Shown piece after piece: positions 11,910 to 21,477 of a DNA stretch of 64,000 nt; the stretch's first letter is position 1, and each line of letters opens with the position of its first letter. Location: contig NZ_JAHXPQ010000003.1 in NCBI RefSeq assembly GCF_019391655.1, positions 372,001 through 436,000 on the forward strand. Reading direction: 5' to 3'. The position numbers and the translations under genes were made by a program. Under the pieces are notes generated by a model. The model was not told the origin of the DNA, did not search any database, and saw nothing but the letters and a program-made list of their open reading frames with translations. This DNA comes from Mucilaginibacter rivuli (GTDB lineage Bacteria > Bacteroidota > Bacteroidia > Sphingobacteriales > Sphingobacteriaceae).

Positions 11910-12222
11910 TGCTGCCTGCTATGTTTTATTGCTTCTTGTACAATATAGGTTTTGTATGAAATAAGGGCAATTTGCACCTCGCTAAATAACATGTTAAATA
12001 TAATTACTTATATACTTAACTCCTAATAAATTTACGTTTTGAAATAAATAAACGTATTCACTACCGCCCAGGTCAACAATATAACTATTGAATAAAATAA
12101 TTACCTAATATGACATTATATTTTAGTGAAAATAATAGCTTAAAAATTTGATTGCGTAATCTTAATATATACTTTTATGTAATATTCATTTATTAACAAT
12201 AACCTTAACCAATTTATTCAAA
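11910..12222. other. Divergent intergenic region between porV and the membrane-protein operon
   Basis: About 310 bases of AT-rich DNA between divergent genes. It holds the likely porV promoter (11941-11970) and presumably the promoter for the plus-strand operon. I see no open frame or repeat of note. Confidence 0.4.
11941..11970 (-). promoter_or_regulatory. Probable porV promoter (Bacteroidota type)
   Basis: On the minus strand, TTG (11970-11968) is followed by 20 bases and TATATTG (11947-11941). This is one base off the consensus -7 element TAnnTTTG, and it lies about 30 bases upstream of the porV start codon. Confidence 0.45.
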
Positions 12223-12942
12223 ATGAACCCTACTATAATTTATTTCCTGGTGCTTATATTTTTATTATTCGGGGTAGTTTTTTTGCAGATCAAATTTTGC
12301 ATACTATCCAACTCAAGTATGCCCCACCCTAAACCATACAGTTTTAGCCGCTGGCAGTTAGTATGGTGGACGTTCATCATCTTCGCCTCATTTATATCGG
12401 TTATAATTGCATCGGGCAAAATACCCACTTTTGATAATTCTACACTTATTTTATTAGGTATTGGCTCAATAACAACCATTGCAGCTACTTTAATTGATAT
12501 TAGCGATAACGACAATGCTGCAAACACAGCTAATGCTAATGCTACTCAAACCGTTGTTGTTAGCCCGCCACCTGCTGCTCCGGCAGACCCTAATGCGCCG
12601 GTTACTGCCGCGCCCGAGGCTGCCCCTGTTGTTACTGTCGTTAATACTCCTGCCCCACAGCCTGTTTTGGCGCAAAGCATTAATCACAATAGCTTTTTTC
12701 TTGATATTTTGTCGGATAGATATGGTATTAACATTCACAGGTTACAGGCCTTTGTTTTTAACGTAGTGTTTGGTGTGTGGTTTATTTATACAACAGTAAT
12801 GCACATTAAAAATATTACTATTGCAAGCGCGCAACCGGCTATTGATGCCGTAATACCTGTTATTACCAACAATAATTTAATTTTGCTGGGAATGAGCGCC
12901 GGTATTTACACCACGTTAAAAACTACAGAAAACAAACAGTAA
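12223..12942 (+). CDS. Membrane protein with two related halves joined by a Pro/Ala-rich linker
   Basis: 239 residues, function unknown. Hydrophobic segments lie at about residues 4-22, 45-63 and 73-91, then about 171-193 and 212-230. A linker at about 108-150 is rich in Ala and Pro (VVVSPPPAAPADPNAPVTAAPEAAP). The two halves resemble each other. SFSRWQLVWW...NSTLILLGIGS in the first corresponds to NIHRLQAFVF...NNNLILLGMSA in the second, so [S/H]R-x-Q and LILLG are repeated. Each half ends in a short charged tail (DISDND; KTTENKQ). The stop is four bases before the hydroxylase-like gene, so it belongs to that operon and may be its membrane platform. I do not recognise a named family. Confidence 0.7.
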   Translation: MNPTIIYFLVLIFLLFGVVFLQIKFCILSNSSMPHPKPYSFSRWQLVWWTFIIFASFISVIIASGKIPTFDNSTLILLGIGSITTIAATLIDISDNDNAANTANANATQTVVVSPPPAAPADPNAPVTAAPEAAPVVTVVNTPAPQPVLAQSINHNSFFLDILSDRYGINIHRLQAFVFNVVFGVWFIYTTVMHIKNITIASAQPAIDAVIPVITNNNLILLGMSAGIYTTLKTTENKQ

Positions 12943-12946
12943 TTTA

Positions 12947-13645
12947 ATGATCATTGGTTATGCTCAACTGAATATCGGGGTGCCTTATATTGCACCCGAA
13001 AGTATATTGGCAAATGGCACATGGTTGCCACATTTTAACACCAATGGCTATGAGGGCAGTTGGGAGGTGCTAACCTTACGATCGCCGGGTGGAAAGGCTG
13101 ATAATATTTTTGCCGACCTGGTTGGTGCTGATGTATACCTGGATACACCACTCATGGCACAATATCCTGCAATAAAACAAATTTGCGATAATTTACATTG
13201 CGATTTAATGAGCGTGCGGTTGTTAAACCTGAAAGCAGGTGCCATAATTAAACAACACCGCGATAATGAACTTGCTTTTGAAAAAGGGGAAGCGCGGCTG
13301 CATTTCCCGATAGTAACAAATAATAAGGTTGAGTTTTTTGTAAATGATCAGCCTTTAATTATGCTACCGGGCCAATGTTGGTATATTAATGCCAATATGC
13401 CCCACAGGGCATCCAACAATGGCACTACCAACCGCATACATCTTGTAATTGATTGCAAGGTTAACGACTGGCTGCGTGATGTATTTGAAAAAGCAGATAG
13501 AACAGAGTTTGAAGAACATGTTGATGTGCACCAAACTATGATGGTTATAAACGCGTTGCGGGGACATCAAACCCATGAAGCCAATAATATGGCCGATGAG
13601 TTACAGTTAAAATTAGATAAACACCTGCAGGATACGCATAAATGA
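12947..13645 (+). CDS. Aspartyl/asparaginyl beta-hydroxylase-like dioxygenase
   Basis: 232 residues. The central part is a double-stranded beta-helix of the Asp/Asn (Asp_Arg) hydroxylase type: IIKQHRDNELAFEKGEARLHFPIVTNNKVEFFVNDQPLIMLPGQCWYINANMPHRASNNGTTNRIHLVIDC. The HRD and the later PHR provide the metal-binding His residues. RLHFPI and the final R-x-H-L-V-x-D match the 2-oxoglutarate-binding pattern. The family uses Fe(II), oxygen and 2-oxoglutarate to hydroxylate side chains of proteins or small molecules. It is soluble and cytoplasmic by sequence. It is the second gene of a three-gene operon and overlaps the sulfotransferase-like gene by four bases (ATGA), implying coupled translation. 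The substrate is unknown. Confidence 0.85.
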   Translation: MIIGYAQLNIGVPYIAPESILANGTWLPHFNTNGYEGSWEVLTLRSPGGKADNIFADLVGADVYLDTPLMAQYPAIKQICDNLHCDLMSVRLLNLKAGAIIKQHRDNELAFEKGEARLHFPIVTNNKVEFFVNDQPLIMLPGQCWYINANMPHRASNNGTTNRIHLVIDCKVNDWLRDVFEKADRTEFEEHVDVHQTMMVINALRGHQTHEANNMADELQLKLDKHLQDTHK

Positions 13646-14595
13646 TTAACCCTTTACAAGGATGGATACCTTATAAACTAACCCATACCGATACACAACC
13701 GCAATGCCATTGGATAAATACGCTTAATAAACCTTTTACAGAGCCTTTTTTTGACGAAACAATAATGCACTGCAAAAGCGCTTTTCATAAATACTTTCAT
13801 TCCGTTAGCGATTTGAGTTTATTGGAGCAGTGGGCAGAGCAGCAGGAAGAACATGTTAAGCCAACCGCATTTATTTTTCATATATCACGTTGCGGATCTA
13901 CACTGGCATCGCAGTTATTAGGTATAGATGAGCAAAATATTAGCCTTGCCGAAGTACCTTTTTTTGATGATTTGTTGCGCCTGCCATATAAAAACAGCTC
14001 ATACAGTGCTAAACATGCTGAGCAATTATTTATTACGGCTTTAAAATTTTATTCGCAAAAAAGAACAGGTAACGAGAGCAGGTTGTTTATTAAAACCGAT
14101 AGCTGGCATATCTTTTTTTATGAGCAAATAAGAGAATTATATCCCGATGTGCCTTTTATATTATTATACCGCTCACCGGATGAAGTATTATACTCGCACA
14201 CTAAAGTAAGAGGTATGCAAGCTGTACCCGGTATAATTGAGCCACAATTATTTGGCTTTGAGCCGGGAGAAGCATTTAACCCCAACCTGGATGAATATAC
14301 CGCTAAAGTATTGGAACGCTATTTGACCCGCTATATTGAAATTGCACAAAAGGATAAAAACGTGTTGTTACTAAATTATAATGAGGGACCAATGGATATG
14401 ATACAAAGCATTGCCCGGTTTAGCAAAACAATCATAAGCAATGAAACCTTTTCTGAAATGCAGGAACGAAGTGGCTACCATTCAAAACGGCCCGGGCAGG
14501 TTTTTGCAGAAGAAAAAACAGTTAACTATCCTGAGTTTTTATCAAAAGCTATTAACTTGTATAAGCAGGTTGATACTTTAAGGCTTAGTCTGTAA
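13642..14595 (+). CDS. Sulfotransferase-family protein
   Basis: 317 residues. FIFHISRCGSTLASQLLGID is the P-loop-like 5'-phosphosulfate-binding motif of PAPS-dependent sulfotransferases. VPFILLYRSPDEVLYSHTKV is the 3'-phosphate-binding motif (R-S-P-x-E...S). The C-terminal part (YHSKRPGQVFAEE) is compatible with the co-substrate loop. Such enzymes move sulfate from PAPS to hydroxyl or amino groups of glycans, peptides or small molecules. Translational coupling to a hydroxylase suggests sequential chemistry on one substrate, first making a hydroxyl and then sulfating it. That is inference. No signal peptide or membrane segment is seen. Confidence 0.8.
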   Translation: MINPLQGWIPYKLTHTDTQPQCHWINTLNKPFTEPFFDETIMHCKSAFHKYFHSVSDLSLLEQWAEQQEEHVKPTAFIFHISRCGSTLASQLLGIDEQNISLAEVPFFDDLLRLPYKNSSYSAKHAEQLFITALKFYSQKRTGNESRLFIKTDSWHIFFYEQIRELYPDVPFILLYRSPDEVLYSHTKVRGMQAVPGIIEPQLFGFEPGEAFNPNLDEYTAKVLERYLTRYIEIAQKDKNVLLLNYNEGPMDMIQSIARFSKTIISNETFSEMQERSGYHSKRPGQVFAEEKTVNYPEFLSKAINLYKQVDTLRLSL

Positions 14596-14806
14596 GGACA
14601 TTAATCCGTTGCTATCCTAACTAAATAATTAAAACCTGCTGACATAGGGTTGTCATTAACCAGCCTTTATTTTGTTGTAAATAACCAGAAAGCATGGATA
14701 TAAATAACAAATAATGGGCAAACAGCAGCTATAACTATCTTTTATGTAACATTCAGGCCTGAAAGTTATCGAAATAATATTGTCAGCTTAACGTAATCAT
14801 AATATC

Positions 14807-14844
14807 AGGAAACTTTGAAATCAAAAAATGTTTCCTTAGTTTTG
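14807..14844 (+). promoter_or_regulatory. Promoter and probable TetR operator of the efflux operon
   Basis: TTTG at 14814-14817, a spacer of exactly 19 bases, and TAGTTTTG at 14837-14844 make a perfect Bacteroidota promoter ending eight bases before the TetR start codon. An inverted repeat AGGAAAC (14807-14813) and GTTTCCT (14830-14836), 16 bases apart, brackets the -33 element and fills the spacer. This is where an autoregulatory TetR dimer would be expected to bind. Confidence 0.75.
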
Positions 14845-14851
14845 ACCAATT

Positions 14852-15472
14852 ATGTCAGATGGTCAAAAAGAACGGATTTTAGAGGGGGCTGAGGAGTTAT
14901 TCTTCAAGGCAGGGATACGTAGTATTACAATGGATGAAATTGCCCGCCATTTGGGCATGTCCAAAAAAACGATCTATCTTCATTATAAGGATAAAGATGA
15001 TCTGGTAAGTGCTTTGGTACAATCGCGTTTGGAAGAAGATAAGTGCCAAATGCAAATGGCAGCCGAAAACTCATCAAACGTGCTGGAAGAGCTGATCAAT
15101 ATGATGAAATGTTCGGAAGAGATATTTTCGAGAGCCAACCCTATATTAATACACGATCTGCAAAAATACCATGCCGATGCCTGGAAAAAATTCCAGGGCT
15201 TTAAGGCCGGAGTAGTAGTTGATAGCATGAGCAGCATTATCAACAAAGGAATAGAGCAAGGTTACGTTCGCCCCGAAATTGACGCAACTATTATAGCCCG
15301 CATGAGGGTATGGCAAATTGAGTTGGGCTTTAATGCCGAGGTTTTCCCCCCTCAAAGTTTTAACTCGTGGAAAGTACAATTACAATTTATGGAGCATTTT
15401 GCTTACGGAATATGTACCGCCAAGGGGCGCAAACTATTAGATAATTATAAAAACGTAGTAGAACAGGAATAA
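14852..15472 (+). CDS. TetR/AcrR-family transcriptional regulator
   Basis: 206 residues. The N-terminal helix-turn-helix is textbook (ILEGAEELFFKAGIRSITMDEIARHLGMSKKTIYLHYKDKDDLV). The rest is an all-helical ligand-binding domain without recognised specificity. It is the first gene of a four-gene plus-strand operon with TolC-, HlyD- and RND-type genes (30-base gap to the next), and an inverted repeat overlaps its own promoter. Inference: it represses the operon, itself included, until it binds an efflux substrate. Confidence 0.9.
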   Translation: MSDGQKERILEGAEELFFKAGIRSITMDEIARHLGMSKKTIYLHYKDKDDLVSALVQSRLEEDKCQMQMAAENSSNVLEELINMMKCSEEIFSRANPILIHDLQKYHADAWKKFQGFKAGVVVDSMSSIINKGIEQGYVRPEIDATIIARMRVWQIELGFNAEVFPPQSFNSWKVQLQFMEHFAYGICTAKGRKLLDNYKNVVEQE

Positions 15473-15502
15473 ATAACAACTAACAACCCATATATATTAC
15501 AA

Positions 15503-16855
15503 ATGAAAAAAAGTCTACCACTACTCACATTATGCATGCTGCTATTGGTTTATAGCAGCAATGCACAGCAAAAGGCCGCTGTAGCATACAGCCTTGCCGA
15601 TTGCGTTAAATATGCTTACGAGCACCAGGATTCGGTTAAAAATGCCGAACTGGATGTAAAGAACGCCGATTATAAAGTTAAAGAAACCATTGGCAGCGGT
15701 TTACCGCAAGTTAACGGAGCTATTTCCTTCCAGGATTATTTGAAAGTACCTGCACAGGTTGGCCCCGATGTTTTTAGTGGTAAGCCCGTTGACCCGGAAG
15801 CACCTTTGGTTAAATTCCCATTCGGGCCTACTGTTTACACTAATACATTTGCGTTACAAGCATCACAATTGCTTTTCAGCGGAACATTTATTGTTGGCTT
15901 GCAGGCTGTTAAAACATTTAAAGAGCTTTACCAGCGTAGTCTAACCCGCTCTAAAATTGAAGCTAATGTTAATGTAACTAAAGCCTACTACCAGGTATTA
16001 GTTAGTGGCGAACAGGTTAAATTATTAGATATCAACATCAAACAATTGAAAGAACAGGTTGACCAAACCGCAGCTTCGAACAAACAGGGTTTTGTTGAAA
16101 AGATTGATGTGGACCGTATAACTGTTCAATACAATAACCTGGTTACAAACCGCGAAAACGTAGCCCGTGCTATTGTACTTTATATGCAAATGCTTAAATT
16201 CCAAATGGGAATGCCTATTGACCAGGAACTTACCCTTACCGACAAGCTTTCGGATGTGCGTTTAGACCAGCAGGCTGCAAACGTTACAGATACCACCTTT
16301 TACCATAACCGTATCGAGTACAATTTATTGGAAACTAATTTAAAATTGAACCAGCTTGACGTTAAAGATAAAAAAGCTGCTTTTTTACCGGTAGTTGTAT
16401 TAAACGGCGGTTACGGAGGTTCGTTTGTTGAAAACCACTTCAAATACTTGTATAACAACTTCTACGCAAACGGGTTTATTGGTTTAGGTGTTAACATTCC
16501 TATTTTTAGCGGCTTTCAACGCAGCTACCAACTTAAACAATCGCGTATCAATGTGATAAAGGCACAAAACGAATTGGAAAATGCTAAAAACGGTTTTGCT
16601 TTACAGGCTAACGCTGCCCGCATTACCTTTTACAACAGCATCCAATCGCTCAATAACCAAAAACGTAACCAGGAGCTTGCCAACGAGGTACTCAGGGTAT
16701 CTAAAATTAAATACCAGCAAGGTGTAGGTTCGAGCATAGAGGTTACGCAAGCACAGGGAGCTTTAGAAACAGCCGATAACCAATATATCCAATCGTTATA
16801 TGATGCGGTGGTAAACAAGGTTAACCTTGATAAAGCTTACGGAAAGATCAACTAA
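15503..16855 (+). CDS. TolC-family outer-membrane efflux protein
   Basis: 450 residues with a signal peptide (MKKSLPLLTLCMLLLVYSSNAQQ). The two OEP repeats have the usual coiled-coil helices. Examples are ADCVKYAYEHQDSVKNAELDVKNADYKVKETIGSGLPQVNG at the start and QELANEVLRVSKIKYQQGVGSSIEVTQAQGALETADNQYIQSLYDAVVNKVNLDKAYGKIN at the end. It forms the outer-membrane channel and periplasmic tunnel of the tripartite pump encoded here. Confidence 0.92.
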   Translation: MKKSLPLLTLCMLLLVYSSNAQQKAAVAYSLADCVKYAYEHQDSVKNAELDVKNADYKVKETIGSGLPQVNGAISFQDYLKVPAQVGPDVFSGKPVDPEAPLVKFPFGPTVYTNTFALQASQLLFSGTFIVGLQAVKTFKELYQRSLTRSKIEANVNVTKAYYQVLVSGEQVKLLDINIKQLKEQVDQTAASNKQGFVEKIDVDRITVQYNNLVTNRENVARAIVLYMQMLKFQMGMPIDQELTLTDKLSDVRLDQQAANVTDTTFYHNRIEYNLLETNLKLNQLDVKDKKAAFLPVVVLNGGYGGSFVENHFKYLYNNFYANGFIGLGVNIPIFSGFQRSYQLKQSRINVIKAQNELENAKNGFALQANAARITFYNSIQSLNNQKRNQELANEVLRVSKIKYQQGVGSSIEVTQAQGALETADNQYIQSLYDAVVNKVNLDKAYGKIN

Positions 16856-16889
16856 TTAAAACAACATTAACATGCAACACAATCACAAT

Positions 16890-17984
16890 ATGAAAAAAGC
16901 ATTACTACTAAGCGCCATGGTAATATTGGCAGCTTGCAACAATAAACCAAAAGATCCAAAAGCTGAGCTTGCCGATCTTAAAAAGCAACAGTCGGATATC
17001 GCAGCAAAAATTGCAGCTTTAGAAACCCAAACCGGTAAAACCGACTCGGTTAAGTTAACCGATGTTAGTGTTGTTGAAGTTAAAACCAGCAACTTTACCA
17101 ACTACGTACAATTACAAGGTAAGGTTGACGCGCAGGATAACGTTACTGCTTATCCACAGGCACCGGGTACTATTATAAACTTGTATGTAAAAGCAGGTGA
17201 CCATGTTAACAAAGGGCAAATTTTAGCACAATTAGATAACAGCGTATTAAAACAACAAATAGCTCAGGCAGAAACACAGGCTAACCTGGCTAATACAGTT
17301 TTCCAGCGCCAAAAAAACCTGTGGGACCAAAAAATTGGTACCGAAGTACAGTTTTTACAGGCTCAAGCCCAGGCTCAGGGAGCACAAAAACAAGTTGCCG
17401 CTTTACGCGAACAAGCCGATCTGTACCGCATCACCTCTCCTATCAGCGGCACCATCGATCAGATGGACCTGAAATTGGGCCAGGCTGCTTCGCCGGGTGC
17501 TACGGGTATCCGCATTGTTAATGCAGATAATTTAAAAGTTAAAGCAGATGTTCCGGAAAGCTACGCTACACGTGTAAAACAAGGACAAGATGTTTTGGTA
17601 CTATTACCCGATGCTAACGATTCATTAAAAACCAAGGTTACTTTCGCTGCAAAGGTTATTGACCCTGCATCGCGCAGTTTTGGTGTTGAAGTGAAGCTGC
17701 CATCAACTAAAACCTTACGCCCTAATATGACGGCTATTTTAAAAATTGCCGATTACAGCAAAGCCAATAGCATTGTTGTGCCGCTTAAAGCGATTCAAAA
17801 ATCGGAAATGGGTGATTATGTTTTTGTGAACGAAGGCGGTATAGCCAAACGCAAAACTGTAAAAACAGGCGCTACATACAACAGCCAAACCGAAATATTA
17901 GATGGCCTTAAACCAGGCGATCAATTAATTACTGCCGGTGCCAGCGATGTTGAAGATGGCGACAAGATAAAAGTAGTACAGTAA
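16890..17984 (+). CDS. RND efflux periplasmic adaptor (HlyD/MFP family) lipoprotein
   Basis: About 364 residues from the ATG at 16890, which gives a clean lipoprotein signal (MKKALLLSAMVILAAC, lipobox LAAC). The frame could start at 16872, but six extra polar residues would precede the signal. A short coiled coil (KAELADLKKQQSDIAAKIAALETQ) comes first. The barrel-sandwich/lipoyl half-motif follows (GTIINLYVKAGDHVNKGQILAQLD), then the hairpin, ITSPISGTIDQMDLKLGQAASPG, and the beta-barrel and membrane-proximal domains. It bridges the inner-membrane RND pump and the TolC-like channel. Confidence 0.92.
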   Translation: MKKALLLSAMVILAACNNKPKDPKAELADLKKQQSDIAAKIAALETQTGKTDSVKLTDVSVVEVKTSNFTNYVQLQGKVDAQDNVTAYPQAPGTIINLYVKAGDHVNKGQILAQLDNSVLKQQIAQAETQANLANTVFQRQKNLWDQKIGTEVQFLQAQAQAQGAQKQVAALREQADLYRITSPISGTIDQMDLKLGQAASPGATGIRIVNADNLKVKADVPESYATRVKQGQDVLVLLPDANDSLKTKVTFAAKVIDPASRSFGVEVKLPSTKTLRPNMTAILKIADYSKANSIVVPLKAIQKSEMGDYVFVNEGGIAKRKTVKTGATYNSQTEILDGLKPGDQLITAGASDVEDGDKIKVVQ

Positions 17985-18011
17985 GTATTTACAACCTAAA
18001 ACGAATCTGTA

Positions 18012-21000
18012 ATGAAAGATACGATGAAAGAATTTGGCCCCTCAAGTTGGGCCATTGATAACAAAACCGCGGTATACGTGCTGATATTCCTCATCACGGT
18101 ATTGGGTTTGGTAAGTTACAATAACTTGCCGAAAGAGAATTTTCCGGATATAGCGCAATCCAAAGTATTCGTACAAACGATATACCAGGGCCAGTCGCCC
18201 CAAAACATCGAGTTATTGGTAACCAAGCAGATAGAGAAACGCCTGAAATCACTAAAAGGATTAAAAAAGGTAACATCAAACTCTGTGCAAAACGTATCGA
18301 TCATCACCGCCGAATTTAATGCGGATATTAAGATAAAAGATGCCAAGCAAGATGTAAAGGACGCGGTAGATAAAGCCAAGCAAGATTTACCTCAAAACGA
18401 TGCTAACCTGAAAGAATCAACAATATCTGATATTAACGTTGCCGATCTTCCTATCCTGTATGTTAATATTTCGGGTAATTATGATCTGAAAAAGTTAAAG
18501 GAATATGCCGATAACCTGAAAGATGATATCGAAAGTTTTAAAGAAATTTCGAAAGTTGACGAAGTAGGCGCACTAACCCCGCAAATACAGGTAAATGTTG
18601 ATATCAATAAAATGACCGCGGCACAAATTGGTTATGGCGACATAATCCAGGCTATCGGTACCGAAAACATTATCAGTTCGGCCGGTAATATGATATTGGA
18701 TGGTGTACAGCGCCCTATAGATATTAAACAGGATTTTAAAAGTGCTGATGAAGTAGGCACCATGATTATTCGTAACCCATCAGGCCGTGCCGTATATTTA
18801 CGTGATATAGCTGAAATAAAAGACGCTTTTAAAGACCAGGAAAGTTATGCCCGTTTAAAAACGAACAACGACCCTAACTTTAAAAATGTAATTACTCTTA
18901 ATGTGAGTAAACGCGCGGGTGAAAACCTGATCCAGGCTTCGGATAAGATAAACGACCTGATCAAAACCAAACAAAAAACGGTTTTCCCTAAAGGTTTGGA
19001 TATTACCGTTACCGGCGATCAATCGGACAAAACACGTTCAACCCTGAACGACCTGATCAATACCATTATAATTGGTTTCTTATTAGTAACCGTTATCCTG
19101 ATGTTTTTTATGGGAACCACCAATGCTGTTTTTGTGGCATTATCGGTACCATTATCGTGCTTTATCGCCTTCCTTATTATGCCGGCAATTGGTTTCACCA
19201 TGAACATGATCGTATTGTTCTCGTTCCTGCTGGCCTTAGGTATAGTAGTTGATGATGCTATTGTGGTAATAGAAAACACGCACCGTATTTTTGCCAATGG
19301 GAAAATACCTATTAAACAAGCGGCTAAAATGGCAGCAGGCGAAGTATTTTTACCCGTATTTTCTGGTACGGTAACCACACTTGCCCCTTTTATACCATTG
19401 GCATTTTGGAATAGTTTGATCGGTCACTTCATGTTCTTCCTGCCTATTACGTTGATCATTACGTTACTGGCATCATTAGTAGTGGCTTACATTATGAACC
19501 CGGTTTTCGCGGTGGATTTTATGAAACCACACCACCCGGGCGAGCATGCTAACCCTAAATTCGATAAAAAGCTAATACGCACACTCATTGTAATGGCTGT
19601 GTTAGCGGTATTCGGGTACATGATGAACAATGGTGTCGGCAACTTTATCGTATTCGCAGCGGTACTTACTGTACTCAATCACTTTGTGTTTTTACGTACA
19701 ATTGATGCGTTCCAGAATAATTTATGGCCAAGGTTCCAATCATGGTATGCCCGTTGGTTAGAGCGCGCCGTGCGCTGGCCGTTAAGCGTGCTTGCAGGCA
19801 CCGTAGGGCTATTCATTTTAACATTTGTTATTATGGGTATTTTGAAACCTAAGGTAGAGTTTTTCCCTTCGGGCGACCCTAACTTTGCTTATGTGTACAT
19901 TACCCTGCCTGTAGGAACTGATCAAACCGCTACAAACAAAGTTACCGAAGAGATAGAAAAACGTGTTGCAAGGGTTGTTGAGCCTGATAAAGACGTTGTT
20001 TCGTCTATCATATCAAACGTATCCGTTGGTGTAACCGATCCACAGGATGAAGACCAGGGCGTTTACTATAATAAAGGTAAAGTAACTGTTGCCTTTGTTG
20101 AATTTGGCAAACGCGAAGGTAAAGATACCAAAGCCATATTAGCCCGTATTCGTAAAGAGGTACAAGGCCTCCCGGGAGTTAAGATAGCTGTGGCCCAGGA
20201 GCACGGCGGCCCGCCAACACAAAAAGAGATCAGCATTGAAATGGCTGGTGATAATTTGGATACATTGGTTAAAACATCAGACAGGTTGAAGAAATACATC
20301 AACAGCCAGGGTATTGCCGGTATTGAGGAATTGATACCCGATGTACAAAGCGATAAACCTGAAATTGTATTTGATGTTGACCGCGAACGTGCAAACCGTG
20401 AGGGGATAAATACTAACCAGATAACACAAGCGCTCGGCGCAACAATTTATGGCGCCAAAGCCGGCGATTTTAAGAACACCAAAGAGGATAACTACGAGAT
20501 CACCGTTCGTGCGATGAAATCCCAGCGTACCGATATTGACGCGATACGTAACTTAAAGATCACCTATCGTGATTTTGCTACCGGTGGCACTATTCGCCAG
20601 GTGCCAATATCGGCCTTTACCGATATCAGGTTTACCAATACCTACAGCAACATCAAACGCAAGCAACAAAGAAGGGTGATCACTTTAGGATCAAACGTTG
20701 TACCTCCATTTAACGCTAACGAAGTAAATGCAGGCATTGCTCAGGCTATTAAAACGTTTAAAGCTCCCGACTCGGTAACCATAAAGATGGGTGGCGCGCA
20801 GGATGACCAGATAGAAACAGCCAACTTTTTGATGGGCGCCTTAGTAACCTCATTGGGTTTAATCCTTATCGTTTTGATGAGTCAGTTTAACTCGATAGGT
20901 AAAACACTCATTATATTGAGCGAGATACTCTTCAGTATCATTGGTGTGTTCTTAGGCTTAAGCTTAGCTCACATGACGATCTCTATCCTGATGACAGGTG

Positions 21001-21428
21001 TAGGTATCATAGCCCTTGCGGGTGTTGTGGTACGGAATGGTATATTGCTGGTAGAGTTTACTGATATGCTGATGGCAGAAGGCGGCAACCTGCACGATGC
21101 CGTTGTTGAAGCAGCCCGTACCCGTATGACTCCTGTATTGCTTACCGCTACGGCAGCCATATGTGGTTTAATACCGCTGGCTATTGGCTTCAATATAGAT
21201 TTTATAGGTATGTTTACCAACTTTAAACCGCATATCTATTTAGGTGGCGATAACGTTGCCTTTTGGGGGCCTTTAGCCTGGACCATGATATTTGGTTTGA
21301 GCTTTGCAACCATCATCACATTGATATTGGTACCATGTATGTACATTATTCGTGTACATGTTAAAGAGTGGTTTGCCAAATTGTTTAACGGCGAAAAGAA
21401 AGCAGACGTATTGGAAACTGCTGAATAA
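18012..21428 (+). CDS. RND efflux transporter permease (AcrB/MexB-like, HAE1 group)
   Basis: 1138 residues. Conserved elements include the N-terminal membrane start (KTAVYVLIFLITVLGLVSYNNLPKENFPDI), TM4 with the proton-relay aspartates (ALGIVVDDAIVVIENTHRI), and the second-half counterpart GIIALAGVVVRNGILLVEFTD. Two large periplasmic porter regions follow TM1 and TM7. It is somewhat longer than typical AcrB (~1050). The extra length is an insertion between TM6 and TM7 (DFMKPHHPGEHANPKFDKKLIRTLIVMAVLAVFGYMMNN...), which holds further hydrophobic segments. It pumps drugs or lipophilic compounds using the proton gradient. The substrate is not predictable. Confidence 0.93.
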   Translation: MKDTMKEFGPSSWAIDNKTAVYVLIFLITVLGLVSYNNLPKENFPDIAQSKVFVQTIYQGQSPQNIELLVTKQIEKRLKSLKGLKKVTSNSVQNVSIITAEFNADIKIKDAKQDVKDAVDKAKQDLPQNDANLKESTISDINVADLPILYVNISGNYDLKKLKEYADNLKDDIESFKEISKVDEVGALTPQIQVNVDINKMTAAQIGYGDIIQAIGTENIISSAGNMILDGVQRPIDIKQDFKSADEVGTMIIRNPSGRAVYLRDIAEIKDAFKDQESYARLKTNNDPNFKNVITLNVSKRAGENLIQASDKINDLIKTKQKTVFPKGLDITVTGDQSDKTRSTLNDLINTIIIGFLLVTVILMFFMGTTNAVFVALSVPLSCFIAFLIMPAIGFTMNMIVLFSFLLALGIVVDDAIVVIENTHRIFANGKIPIKQAAKMAAGEVFLPVFSGTVTTLAPFIPLAFWNSLIGHFMFFLPITLIITLLASLVVAYIMNPVFAVDFMKPHHPGEHANPKFDKKLIRTLIVMAVLAVFGYMMNNGVGNFIVFAAVLTVLNHFVFLRTIDAFQNNLWPRFQSWYARWLERAVRWPLSVLAGTVGLFILTFVIMGILKPKVEFFPSGDPNFAYVYITLPVGTDQTATNKVTEEIEKRVARVVEPDKDVVSSIISNVSVGVTDPQDEDQGVYYNKGKVTVAFVEFGKREGKDTKAILARIRKEVQGLPGVKIAVAQEHGGPPTQKEISIEMAGDNLDTLVKTSDRLKKYINSQGIAGIEELIPDVQSDKPEIVFDVDRERANREGINTNQITQALGATIYGAKAGDFKNTKEDNYEITVRAMKSQRTDIDAIRNLKITYRDFATGGTIRQVPISAFTDIRFTNTYSNIKRKQQRRVITLGSNVVPPFNANEVNAGIAQAIKTFKAPDSVTIKMGGAQDDQIETANFLMGALVTSLGLILIVLMSQFNSIGKTLIILSEILFSIIGVFLGLSLAHMTISILMTGVGIIALAGVVVRNGILLVEFTDMLMAEGGNLHDAVVEAARTRMTPVLLTATAAICGLIPLAIGFNIDFIGMFTNFKPHIYLGGDNVAFWGPLAWTMIFGLSFATIITLILVPCMYIIRVHVKEWFAKLFNGEKKADVLETAE

Positions 21429-21437
21429 TAATTGATA

Positions 21438-21477
21438 CAAAAAAGCCCCTTGCAAAAAATGCAAGGGGCTTTTTTTA
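21438..21477. terminator. Bidirectional rho-independent terminator
   Basis: Hairpin AAAAAAGCCCCTTGCA-loop-TGCAAGGGGCTTTTTT between the convergent RND permease and acyltransferase genes. A-runs before and T-runs after allow it to serve both strands. It slightly overlaps the end of the minus-strand gene. Confidence 0.92.

Noticed and set aside
12061-12081. CTACCGCCCAGG shared with position ~29338
   Set aside because: Twelve shared bases with no further similarity; probably chance.
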